From MH13 sp042140245 (GTDB taxonomy: Bacteria; Pseudomonadota; Alphaproteobacteria; Rhizobiales; MH13): 64,000 bases of DNA. The position numbers were made by a program, and so were the translations under genes. The notes below the pieces were generated by a model, which was not told the origin of the DNA, searched no databases, and saw only the letters and a program-made list of their open reading frames with translations. The stretch spans positions 2,170,001-2,234,000 of the forward strand of contig NZ_CP159483.1 in the NCBI RefSeq assembly GCF_042140245.1, written 5' to 3'. This document shows, piece after piece, positions 1-8,800 of the stretch; positions within the stretch are counted from its first letter, which is position 1; each line of letters starts with the position of its first letter.

Positions 1-402
1 GTTGCCGAGCCCATCCAAGACTGACGGTCCGATAGGATTGCGCATCGCGAACGACTCTGCACGTCCCAGCACCAGGCAATTGGTGACAATCAGGCCGACA
101 AAGACAGATAATTGCTGGCTGATCTCAAACGCGAAGGCTTGCATCAACTCATCGATCACAATCACGAGCGAGGCGATGATTGTAATTTGAATGATAAGGC
201 GAATGCTGTTTGGTATGTGGTGGCGGATAAGGCTGATGACGGCGGACGCCATACAGAGAACAGCCGTCAATGCGACGGACATCATGGCTGCTGTGGTGAG
301 CGACGTTGTCACCGCCAAAGCTGAGCAGATGCCCAGGATCTGCAACGTAACAGGGTTTTCTTTCACCAAAGGCGTGGTGAGGTGGTGGGTCCAGCGCGCC
401 AT
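1..402 (-). CDS. nqrD: Na+-translocating NADH:quinone oxidoreductase subunit NqrD (partial, runs off left edge)
   Basis: Integral membrane subunit of the Na+-NQR complex, which couples NADH oxidation and quinone reduction to sodium export. The 134 visible codons read in one frame on the minus strand from an ATG at 402 to the window edge. The protein is hydrophobic with several membrane segments. It carries the conserved NqrD/RnfE/NqrE signature TNCLVLGRAE, in which the cysteine helps bind the intramembrane iron-sulfur centre. The ATG directly abuts the nqrC stop (403-405), so the genes are co-transcribed and probably translationally coupled. nqrE and nqrF would be expected further left, outside the window. 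RnfE is the paralogous alternative; the order A-B-C-D and the NqrA homologue favour Nqr. Confidence 0.88.
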   Translation of the reverse strand, partial: MARWTHHLTTPLVKENPVTLQILGICSALAVTTSLTTAAMMSVALTAVLCMASAVISLIRHHIPNSIRLIIQITIIASLVIVIDELMQAFAFEISQQLSVFVGLIVTNCLVLGRAESFAMRNPIGPSVLDGLGN

Positions 403-1194
403 CTACAAGCCCTCCTCAGCCAAGCGATCCAGGAAAGGACCGTAGCCATCAGGACCCATCCAGAACTGGAGAGCGAACATCACGCCGTCACCGGTGCGTG
501 TTGCGCCGGATATGCCATCGACCTCATGCACGCTTTGCGCTTGGCCGCGGACAACTTCGATGACGATATCGCCATCCTCGTTCAGCAGCTCTTTGCCGGG
601 CCATAGTGATTGCCATTCGGGCTCGGCAATCCGAGCGCCAAGGCCGGGGGTTTCGGCCTGTTCGGTGATGGTTAGCGCGGCGACCGTTGAAAGGTCTGGT
701 TCGAGCGCCAGCATGGCGCGGATCGTTGAGGCGTAACCGCTGCCATAAACTGGCAAGACGATCAGCAGCAGCTCGCCGTCGCGCTCTAACAGGTGCACCG
801 GCGCGTAAAGTGGCTTGCGGCGAATGCTGGCGAGATCAGATGCCGTTGAGAGTTCGGTTGAAAGCTCTGGATCGGTTCCAGCAGCCGTAAAGTCGTAGGT
901 TGTGGGATCGATGTCAGGTGCGAACGCACCTGTTTGCAGATCCACGATGCGTGTTTCCAGGGCGGTCACACCGGCGTCTTCCATGACCTCGCGCATACCA
1001 GGCAGTGTGTCGAGCATGGCCTCCATGCGCGCGGCCTGCTCAGCTTCAATTTGGGCCTGTTGGATGGGGTCAAGCAGCACCGAGGCTGTCGAAACCAGGA
1101 TGGCACAGACGAAAGCAACCAAAGCTGCGACCGTGACCGTTTTGGTGGTGTCGTCATTGGGGCGTGCAAACAATGCACTCACCGGGTTAGCCAT
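403..1194 (-). CDS. nqrC: Na+-NQR subunit C, covalent FMN-binding protein
   Basis: A 263-residue FMN-carrying subunit. A single N-terminal membrane anchor (about residues 18-40) is followed by a soluble FMN-binding domain. The flavinylation motif DGISGATRTG is near residues 226-235, and Thr232 is the expected FMN attachment point. ETPGLGARI (about 181-189) is also typical of the family. The open frame extends upstream to 1296, but the ATG at 1194 fits the family N-terminus and gives only an 8-base overlap with nqrB, whose stop is at 1187-1189. It is the third gene of the nqrABCD run. Covalent attachment would need an ApbE flavin transferase, which is not in the window. Confidence 0.92.
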   Translation of the reverse strand: MANPVSALFARPNDDTTKTVTVAALVAFVCAILVSTASVLLDPIQQAQIEAEQAARMEAMLDTLPGMREVMEDAGVTALETRIVDLQTGAFAPDIDPTTYDFTAAGTDPELSTELSTASDLASIRRKPLYAPVHLLERDGELLLIVLPVYGSGYASTIRAMLALEPDLSTVAALTITEQAETPGLGARIAEPEWQSLWPGKELLNEDGDIVIEVVRGQAQSVHEVDGISGATRTGDGVMFALQFWMGPDGYGPFLDRLAEEGL

Positions 1195-2062
1195 TATCAG
1201 CCTCCCCGCGCGATTGGTTGGATAGTCGTTGTTTGGTGCGTTTCGCCCGTCTGTTTTCGCGCCAGTAGGCGTTGGCCAGCACGGCCAGATGATCAATCAG
1301 AGGCGAAAAAACACTGGCTAGAAGTGCGGCAAACACAACGGCTTGAGAGCTCAGCTGATCGGTTGAAAATCCGGCGAAAACTGCGATCAAAAAACCTGCT
1401 AGTGCACCGTAAACCCATCGCCCCGGGTTGGTGGCGGTAGCGCTGAGAGCATCAGCGATCAAGAAAACAAGCCCTGCAGAAACCGGGATCAGCAAGGCTT
1501 GAACCGACACCAAGCCGCCTGACCAAGCCAAGGCGGCGCCAGCCACCGCACTTGTGGCCAACAAGACGCGCCAAGAGATAAGACCTGCCAGCAAAAGCAG
1601 GGCTGCGCTGGCAACGCTTGCCAGTGCCACCGACGTGGCCGTTGGTTGCAAAGACAACTGAGGAAACGAAAAGACCAGCAGGGCCAGTGTTGCGGCGGCT
1701 GGATGGACAAAGCCGAAGCCACGCCCGCCGAAGACGAGCTCGCCTAGTACAACTCCCAGCGACATAGCCACCGCCAGCTGCCAAGCTTCCACGCCAAGTG
1801 GCACAAAAAGGGTGACGAGCATTGCTGTGGTGAGGCCATGCAGAGACATGTCTGCATGACGCAAGAACGCGAACAGGTTTTCCCAAAACAGCGCCACGAC
1901 CAAGGCTGTTGCGAGGATTGGCAGCACAAGCGGTCCACGGTTGATTACGTCCACAGCCAATGGCGCGGCCAATGCAAGTGCTTGGAACAGACTCACGCGC
2001 CCGGTGCTTGCCAAAAACGGCACCAAGGGTGCTGCGCGTACAGAGATAAGGCTGGTGCGCAT
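1187..2062 (-). CDS. nqrB: Short, divergent Na+-NQR subunit B / RnfD-like membrane protein
   Basis: A 291-residue polytopic membrane protein in the NqrB position. Homology is visible in the GELVFGG segment, in SWRVLL and in the late IADALSATATNPGRW segment, which matches the NqrB MATDPVSASFTNKGKW region. Standard NqrB has about 410 residues. This protein lacks the long N-terminal extension. The loop that normally carries the S-G-A-T flavinylation motif is reduced to a short stretch around LQPTATS, and no SGAT is present. It may therefore lack the covalent FMN of NqrB or use a non-standard site. The start codon overlaps the nqrA stop by one base (TAATG). The family call is secure, but the electron path may differ from the Vibrio enzyme. 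Confidence 0.8.
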   Translation of the reverse strand: MRTSLISVRAAPLVPFLASTGRVSLFQALALAAPLAVDVINRGPLVLPILATALVVALFWENLFAFLRHADMSLHGLTTAMLVTLFVPLGVEAWQLAVAMSLGVVLGELVFGGRGFGFVHPAAATLALLVFSFPQLSLQPTATSVALASVASAALLLLAGLISWRVLLATSAVAGAALAWSGGLVSVQALLIPVSAGLVFLIADALSATATNPGRWVYGALAGFLIAVFAGFSTDQLSSQAVVFAALLASVFSPLIDHLAVLANAYWRENRRAKRTKQRLSNQSRGEADNG

Positions 2063-3375
2063 TAGGCAGCGTCCTCAGCCAGCTCGTCGAGCACTGCACG
2101 CAAAAGAGGTCGGTAGTCTGCGCCGCTGGTGCAGATATGATTGAGGGCGGCAACATCCTCCTCAACCAGATCAAGTGCACCCAACCGTTTGGCGGCCTGT
2201 GCGTCGCCGACGCTTAAGGCCCGCATCATTGGGATGGCGAGGATATTGGCTGGTAGGGCGCGATCAACGGTCGTGTTGGGAACTAGGGTGGCTGTGCTGT
2301 TTGTTCCAAAGAAAGGTAAGCGCCGCGTCCAATCGGGCCGTGCTCCGCGAGAGCGCCGCGATACCACGCTGATCTGTGTGTGATAACGACCGAGGTAGCC
2401 TCCGTCTCGTCCTGATACCGATGATCCTGAAAGCGCGCGCGTGGAGCTTGGCTCCGCAGTGCCTTGGTCTATTTCCCCCTCCAGAAGACCGCGTATGTCG
2501 GCGCCAAGCGGTGCGCGAACAAGTTTTGATCGCTCCAGCGGTGAGCCGGTAAGTGCCACAACGCGGGAAGCGTCATAGCGGCCTGTCAGAAACAGGGTGC
2601 CGAGGGCAATGACGTCTTGAAAGCCAATGGTCCAAACCGGGCTATCAGGTGTGGCCGGGAAGAGTTGGTGAATGTGCGTTGACGCAAGCCCAGCTTGATA
2701 AGTGCCCTCAAAGGAAGCGGCGCGCATTGTCACCGACTCTGGTACGCGAAAGGTCGAGGACTTGGCTTGGCAGACGAACACTTCTCCGTCTGTTAGCGCG
2801 CCGAGTACCTCCAAGCCTTGCCGAAAGGCCTTTTCGCGGGCCGCGATCACTGGATCGGGGTCGACTGCGCCCGGTGACAGATCGATGGCGGTAACGAAGA
2901 TCGCCGCGGGGTGCTCATCAGAGGCAGGTACCAAACCAAAAGGGCGGGATCGAAAGGCTGGCCAGAGCCCTTGTGATAGCAAGACCGCACGGATGGTTTC
3001 GCGAGAGGATGTGCTCAACGGCTCTGCGTCATCGGGCAGTTGGTCGTGACCGTCATCTGATGCTTTTGCGCGCACAACAAGCGCTGACAGCGTGCGCCGC
3101 GGTCCGAACTCGATAGCAAACACCTCACCTGCAATGGGTGAGGCAAAGCAGACCGCATCATCTTTGCGGTCGACAAAGAGAGTCTGCCCTTCGCGGACCC
3201 GTTCTCCGACTTCCACAAGAAACCGTGGACGAAGGCCGGGATAGTCCACGCCCAGCAATGCTGCCGCTTTGACGGTCTTCGACTCGTCAATGGTTTGTGA
3301 TGGCGCTGCAGGCGCGGAAAAGCGAAGGCCGCGTCGCACCGAGACCGGCTTTAACTGTTTGCGTTCAAACGACAT
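2062..3375 (-). CDS. nqrA: Na+-NQR subunit A
   Basis: A 437-residue cytoplasmic subunit of Na+-NQR and first gene of the minus-strand nqrABCD operon. The length is close to the roughly 445 residues of the family. Visible family landmarks include the N-terminal ASPIAGEVFAIEFGPRR barrel-sandwich (biotinyl-lipoyl-like) segment, STHIHQLFPA, and GYLGRYHTQIS followed by a C-terminal helical domain. The start at 3375 (MSFERKQ) has no strong Shine-Dalgarno. It faces the divergently transcribed cytochrome gene across about 155 bases that hold the palindrome at 3440-3457. RnfC is the distant alternative, but its 4Fe-4S cysteine clusters are absent, which supports NqrA. Confidence 0.87.
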   Translation of the reverse strand: MSFERKQLKPVSVRRGLRFSAPAAPSQTIDESKTVKAAALLGVDYPGLRPRFLVEVGERVREGQTLFVDRKDDAVCFASPIAGEVFAIEFGPRRTLSALVVRAKASDDGHDQLPDDAEPLSTSSRETIRAVLLSQGLWPAFRSRPFGLVPASDEHPAAIFVTAIDLSPGAVDPDPVIAAREKAFRQGLEVLGALTDGEVFVCQAKSSTFRVPESVTMRAASFEGTYQAGLASTHIHQLFPATPDSPVWTIGFQDVIALGTLFLTGRYDASRVVALTGSPLERSKLVRAPLGADIRGLLEGEIDQGTAEPSSTRALSGSSVSGRDGGYLGRYHTQISVVSRRSRGARPDWTRRLPFFGTNSTATLVPNTTVDRALPANILAIPMMRALSVGDAQAAKRLGALDLVEEDVAALNHICTSGADYRPLLRAVLDELAEDAA

Positions 3376-3439
3376 CTAGAGATGAGGAAAGAAGGTTGAT
3401 TGGGGCACAACCAACCTTCCAGTATCACGCTTCTGGGTT

Positions 3440-3457
3440 CATTGACGGCCGTCAATG
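3440..3457. promoter_or_regulatory. 18-bp perfect palindrome with Crp/Fnr-type core between nqrA and cytochrome gene
   Basis: CATTGACGGCCGTCAATG is its own reverse complement. The inner 14 bases, TTGAC-N4-GTCAA, match the general Crp/Fnr-family half-site pattern (Fnr/FixK/Dnr type, TTGAY-N4-RTCAA). The centre lies about 73 bases upstream of the nqrA start and 46 or 82 bases upstream of the two candidate cytochrome starts. It could therefore control both divergent units. That the palindrome exists is seen; which regulator binds is inferred. Confidence 0.6.
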
Positions 3458-3530
3458 CCAGGAGGGCGCCACCGGTTATGACCAAGAGAGCCAGATGGCC
3501 TTTCGTTCCAACCGGACAGGATCGACTCCC

Positions 3531-4652
3531 ATGTGCTTGCCCAAACTATTTTTGCCTAAAATCCTCTCTGCTACTGTTCTGATTGCATTGATGGCGCTGC
3601 CCATTGGTCACGCCGCGGCTCAGGACGATGCGGGAGAAAATGCGATCCTGCAGCTACAAGGTATTGTGGAAGCGTGGCTGTCGTCGCCGCACGCTGACAT
3701 CACAAGCCATTCGTTCCATCACTGGGATGAGGATGGCGAAATTCCCGCCACGTGCGCGACATGCCACACGAGTTTTGGCTTCATCGAATATGTGCGTGGC
3801 GCTATGGATCAGGCAGGAATCGCACCCCAAGCGATGCCAACTGGTGGCGTAGTGGACTGTGCAGCTTGCCACAGTGAAGCGTCGACAGCGCTGGTTAGCG
3901 TGCCATTTCCATCAGGTGTAAGTGTTGACACGTTTGGTAGCTCAGCAACTTGCGCTGTTTGCCACCAAGGGCGCAACGCTGGCACCGATGTTGTTGCAGC
4001 CACCGACGGCCTAGATGAGGACGCTGTTTCAGAGGATTTGAGCTTCATCAACGTGCACTATTCGCCCTCAGCGGCAACACTGATGGGGTCGGTAACCGGT
4101 GGCGGGTTTGAGTATCCCGGGCGTGACTATCGTGGTCAATTCACTCACGTGCCTGATTTTGCGACCTGCACGAGCTGTCACCAGCCACATAGTCTTGAGC
4201 CGGTAGCAATGGAAACGTGCGCGACCTGTCACCAGGATGCTGATACATTTGAAGATATCCGAACAACGCGGATCGATGTTGACGGCGATGGCGACATGGC
4301 CGAGGGCATTGCCCATCCAATCCGCACCCTGCACGGTCAGCTTTATGCGGCAATTCAGGCATATGGGTCTGATGTTGCTGGTACGCCGATCATTTATGCC
4401 GATCAGTTCCCCTATTTCTTCATCGACAGTGATGGCGATGGCGCTGCGAGTGAGGGCGAGGCGGCGTTTCCCAATCGCTATTCGGCTTGGACACCGCGCC
4501 TGCTAAAGGCTGCCTACAACTACCAGTTCATTGCCAAAGATCACGGGGCCTATGCACACAATCCGCACTATGCCCTCCAGCTTCTTTACGACAGCTTGGA
4601 GGATCTTAGTGGTCAAGTCTCCGTCGACATGGCGTCTCTAAACCGGCCTTAG
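3531..4652 (+). CDS. Secreted pentaheme c-type cytochrome with Asp-rich Ca-binding-like loops
   Basis: Predicted periplasmic electron carrier or reductase subunit of 373 residues. The N-terminal signal peptide (about residues 1-30) ends in HAAAQ. Five CxxCH haem motifs lie at residues 75-79, 110-114, 141-145, 213-217 and 230-234. Two Asp-rich loops of EF-hand character (DVDGDGD about 249-255, DSDGDG about 299-304) follow. The C-terminal segment around residues 337-358 (KDHGAYAHNPHYALQLLYDS) contains His residues that could be distal haem ligands. The frame opens upstream; ATG 3495 is the other plausible start, but ATG 3531 gives a compact signal peptide. It is divergent from nqrABCD and 42 bases ahead of an antiporter gene. 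Partner and substrate are unknown. Confidence 0.85.
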   Translation: MCLPKLFLPKILSATVLIALMALPIGHAAAQDDAGENAILQLQGIVEAWLSSPHADITSHSFHHWDEDGEIPATCATCHTSFGFIEYVRGAMDQAGIAPQAMPTGGVVDCAACHSEASTALVSVPFPSGVSVDTFGSSATCAVCHQGRNAGTDVVAATDGLDEDAVSEDLSFINVHYSPSAATLMGSVTGGGFEYPGRDYRGQFTHVPDFATCTSCHQPHSLEPVAMETCATCHQDADTFEDIRTTRIDVDGDGDMAEGIAHPIRTLHGQLYAAIQAYGSDVAGTPIIYADQFPYFFIDSDGDGAASEGEAAFPNRYSAWTPRLLKAAYNYQFIAKDHGAYAHNPHYALQLLYDSLEDLSGQVSVDMASLNRP

Positions 4653-4694
4653 ACGTTGCACGATAGACCGCTGTTTCTTGCGATGGGCGTCTGA

Positions 4695-5864
4695 ATGGAG
4701 GACGCTCATTCGCACGCCCTGGTACTGGTCGCTATCGGCGTTCTGTTTCTAGGTGGCTTGGCGCTGGACGCTTTTGGGCGTCTTGTTCATGTGCCGCGTG
4801 TAACGCTTCTGATGCTGCTTGGTGCAGTGCTTGGTCCGCCGCTTTTGGACGTGCTGCCCGATGCGATCGCTGCCGGTAATCCGATCTATACCGACCTGGC
4901 GCTGACCATGGTGGCGTTCCTTCTGGGCAGCTCGCTGAGCCGTCAGACCTTGGCCGCGCACGGGCGTGAGATTCTGCTGATTTCTGTCATTGTTGTGATG
5001 GTTTCCATCACGGTGGTTGCCGGTGGTCTCTATCTGTTGGGCGTGCCGCTGCCGATTGCGCTGTTGCTGGGCGGCATTTCGGCCGCCACCGCGCCTGCGG
5101 CAACTCACGACGTCATCCGACAGTCTGGTAAAACCGGAAAATTCGTCACGAACCTTACTGGTATTGTGGCCATTGACGATGCGTGGGGATTGCTTGCCTT
5201 CAGTGTGCTTTTGACCCTTGCCGCGCTTCTTGTTGGCAATGGAACGGACGGTGGCGCCGTCTTTCAGGCCTTTTATGAGGCCTTTGGTGGCATCGCTTTG
5301 GGCTTTGCCATCGGGATACCGGCTGCCTTCCTCACTGGCCGCCTGAAACCTGGTGAGCCGTCGCTGGTGGAAGCGATTGGTGTGGTGATGCTATGCACTG
5401 GTCTCTCGCTTTACTTCGAGGTGTCGTTTCTGCTTGCCGGCATGGTGTGCGGTGCTGTGATCGTGAACTTCGCCCGCCATCATGAGCGGCCTTTTCACGA
5501 GATAGAGCGCATCGAATGGCCGTTCCTGTTGCTCTTCTTCGTGATGGCAGGTGCTTCACTTCATGTGGAGGCGCTGATGGCGCTGGGTGTTGCGGGTGTT
5601 GGCTACTGTGTGTTGCGATTTGTCGCCCGTCTTGGCGGCGGGTGGCTTGGTGGGCGCGCCTCCGGTCTTTCAGGCCAGGAGGGTGTGCTGACAGGTATGG
5701 CGCTGATGCCGCAGGCAGGTGTTGCCATCGGCATGGCGCTGGTCGCCAGCGACCATTTTCCCGACTATGGCGAGACGCTGGTAACGATCACCATTGCCAG
5801 CACAATTTTCTTCGAGATTGTCGGTCCGTTGATGACCCAATACGCTCTGAAGAAGTCGGACTAA
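4695..5864 (+). CDS. CPA2-type monovalent cation:proton antiporter
   Basis: A 389-residue inner-membrane antiporter of the KefB/NapA-like CPA2 superfamily with about 12 hydrophobic segments. It has the Asp-Asp pair (AIDDAWG, about residues 159-165) characteristic of electrogenic Na+/H+ antiporters of this fold, and a preceding ATAPAATHDV segment typical of the family. There is no TrkA-N or other cytoplasmic regulatory domain, so it is the minimal form. It lies 42 bases behind the pentaheme cytochrome and is probably co-transcribed. Beside an Nqr operon, Na+/H+ exchange would fit a sodium-cycle role, but the transported ion (Na+ or K+) is an inference. Confidence 0.85.
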   Translation: MEDAHSHALVLVAIGVLFLGGLALDAFGRLVHVPRVTLLMLLGAVLGPPLLDVLPDAIAAGNPIYTDLALTMVAFLLGSSLSRQTLAAHGREILLISVIVVMVSITVVAGGLYLLGVPLPIALLLGGISAATAPAATHDVIRQSGKTGKFVTNLTGIVAIDDAWGLLAFSVLLTLAALLVGNGTDGGAVFQAFYEAFGGIALGFAIGIPAAFLTGRLKPGEPSLVEAIGVVMLCTGLSLYFEVSFLLAGMVCGAVIVNFARHHERPFHEIERIEWPFLLLFFVMAGASLHVEALMALGVAGVGYCVLRFVARLGGGWLGGRASGLSGQEGVLTGMALMPQAGVAIGMALVASDHFPDYGETLVTITIASTIFFEIVGPLMTQYALKKSD

Positions 5865-5874
5865 GAGCTGAGCC

Positions 5875-8800
5875 TCAATGAAAATCGCGAGATTTGGGGA
5901 TGATGCGCACATTGCGTGGGTGCGCGCCGCGGCTTGGCACCACATCTTTGATGCGCGCATCCTTCACAAGCCCTGCTTTCACGCTGTCAGCGCGTGAGAG
6001 AACGGGGCGAATAACCTCGTCAGCGCGGGCAAGGCTGTTGGTGGCTGTGTGGAAGGTTGAAAGGCTTTGTAAGTCATCGGTGCGATCGTGCAGGGATGTG
6101 GCCATCAAGTGGATCACGCCCTCCTTGCTCTTTTGCACATGGCCCATGACCTGAAGCAGTTTTGAGGCCATGACTTCACGGCGAAACGTTTCAAATCGGC
6201 TTGCCCAAAGCACCACGTTCACAATGCCGGTTTCATCCTCCAGCGTAATGAAAATCGCGTTGCCCTTGCCTGGTCGTTGGCGGATGAGCACAACACCGGC
6301 AGTCTTCACAAAACGTCCATCTGATGCATCGCTGACTTGTTGGCAGGTCAGAATTTTCTCGGCGTTGAAACGCTCACGTAGCAACGTCATTGGATGCGCT
6401 TTGAGCGAAAGGCGGATGGTTTGATAGTCCGCCACCACATGCTCGGCTAGCTTCATCGTGGGCAGGTTTGCATCCGGCTCTTGGCTAAGCTCCTGGCGGT
6501 TGGCTGCTTCAAACAAGGGCAGGGGATTGTCATCGGGTAAGCGTCGCACCGCCCAAAGCGCTTCGCGTCGATCCAGCCCCGTGGAGCGGAAAGCGTCGGC
6601 CTCTGAGAGAAGCTTCAGTGCGCGGTGGGGCAGGCGCGCGCGCTGCCAAAGGTCCTCGGGGCTCTCATAGTTATGGGTGCGTGCTTCCACCAAACGCTCT
6701 GCCCATTCTTCATGGAAACCATCCATTTGGCGAAGGCCAAGGCGGAGAGTTAGCTCACCATCTTCAGGCTCCAGCGTGTTGTCCCATTGGCTGTGGTTGA
6801 TATCGACTTTGCGCACCTCAACATGGTTTTCCTGCGCGTCGCGTACAATTTGGGCTGGCGCGTAAAACCCCATGGGCTGTGCATTGAGCAGGGAGCAGGC
6901 AAACACCGCCGGATGGTAGTGTTTGATCCAAGAGGAGATGTAGACAAGTTTGGCGAAGCTCGCCGCGTGGCTTTCCGGGAATCCATATTCGCCAAAGCCC
7001 TTGATCTGGTTGAAACAGCGCTCGGCAAAATCACGCTCATAGCCACGTTTCACCATGCCTTCGACCATCATCTGTTCAAACTTGTGGATCGTGCCCATAT
7101 GGCGAAACGTGGCCATGGCGCGGCGCAAGCCATTAGCCTGTTCAGGTGTGAACTCTGCGGCGACCATGGCGATCTTCATCGCTTGCTCTTGGAAGAGGGG
7201 CACGCCAAGGGTGCGGCCCAGTACGCCGCGTAGTTCATCGGGATCGTGCGGTGGTGCCGGTGAAGGGAAGTTGACCTCTTCCTCACCGTTTCGACGCCGC
7301 AGATAGGGGTGCACCATATCGCCCTGGATTGGCCCAGGGCGCACGATGGCAACTTGGATGACGAGGTCATAAAATTCGCGCGGTTTGAGACGCGGCAGCA
7401 TGTTGATCTGCGCTCGGCTTTCCACCTGAAACACACCAATGGATTCACCGCGACACAACATGTCGTAGACGTTTTGGTCGCCCTCCTCGATGTCATGCAT
7501 GTCGAGGTGGAGACCTTTGTTCTCGGCCAGCAAATCAAGGCCTTTGCGGATGCAGGTGAGCATGCCGAGCGCCAACACATCGACTTTCATTAGTCCCAGC
7601 GCGTCGATGTCATCCTTGTCCCATTCGATGAAGGTGCGATCCTTCATCGCCGCGTTGCCCACTGGCACCAGCGTGTCCAGCCGGTCGCGGGTCAACACAA
7701 ACCCGCCGACATGCTGGGAGAGGTGACGCGGAAAGCCCATGATCTGATGGGCAAGATCGAGCACGCGATGAATGATTGGGTTCTCCGGATCGAGCCCAGC
7801 CTCTTTGATGTGCTTGCTATAGACTTCACGGCCAAAGGACCCCCACACGGTACCGGCCATGCGGGCAGTGACATCCTCGGTCAGCCCCAATGCTTTGCCC
7901 ACTTCACGTAAGGCGCTGCGTGGGCGGTAAGAGATCACGGTGGCTGCAATGCCGGCCCGGTCACGTCCATAGCGCTCATAGATATGCTGGATGATCTCTT
8001 CGCGTCGTTCGTGCTCAAAATCGACATCGATATCGGGCGGTTCTTTGCGCTCAGAGGAGATGAAGCGGGCGAACAAAAGATCATGCTCGGCTGGATCGAC
8101 CGAGGTGATACCAAGCACGTAGCAGACGGCGGAGTTCGCTGCTGAGCCGCGCCCTTGGCACAAGATACCCTTGTCCTGCGCAACGCGCACAATCTCGTGG
8201 ATGGTGAGAAAATAGGGTGCGTAATCAAGCTGTTCGATGAGCGCCAATTCATCCTTTAGCAGGCGCGTCACCTTCTCCGGTACACCGGTTTTGTAGTAGC
8301 GGTAGGGCGCATGGCGCCAGACCAATTCTTCCAGCCAGTCTTGTGCCGTTCGACCCGGCGGCACAGGCTCATCGGGATAGGTGTAAGCCAACTGATCGAG
8401 CGTGAAATCGATACGTGCAAGAATGTGCTGCGTCTCTGCTAGGGCCTTTGATGCCCCCTCAAACAGACGCGCCATTTCCTCGGGCTCTTTGAGATGCCGC
8501 TCGGCGTTGGCTTCCAAACGCAAGCCTGCTTCATCCAGCGTGCAGCCTTCGCGAATGCAGGTGACGACATCCTGCAAGGGGCGCTGTTCTGGGCCATGAT
8601 AGAGCACATCATTGGTTGCAAGCAGTGGTACAGTTGCCTTGTCCGCCTCTGCCTTGAGGGCCTCTAAACGGCGGTGATCATGGCCTTTGCGCCCCATGGT
8701 AGCGGCCAACCAGACAGCGCCGGGCGCATGATTGCTGAGTCGTTGCAGTGTATCGCTCAGTTTGGCTGTGCCTGTGTCCGGCATGACGATCAAAAGCAAG

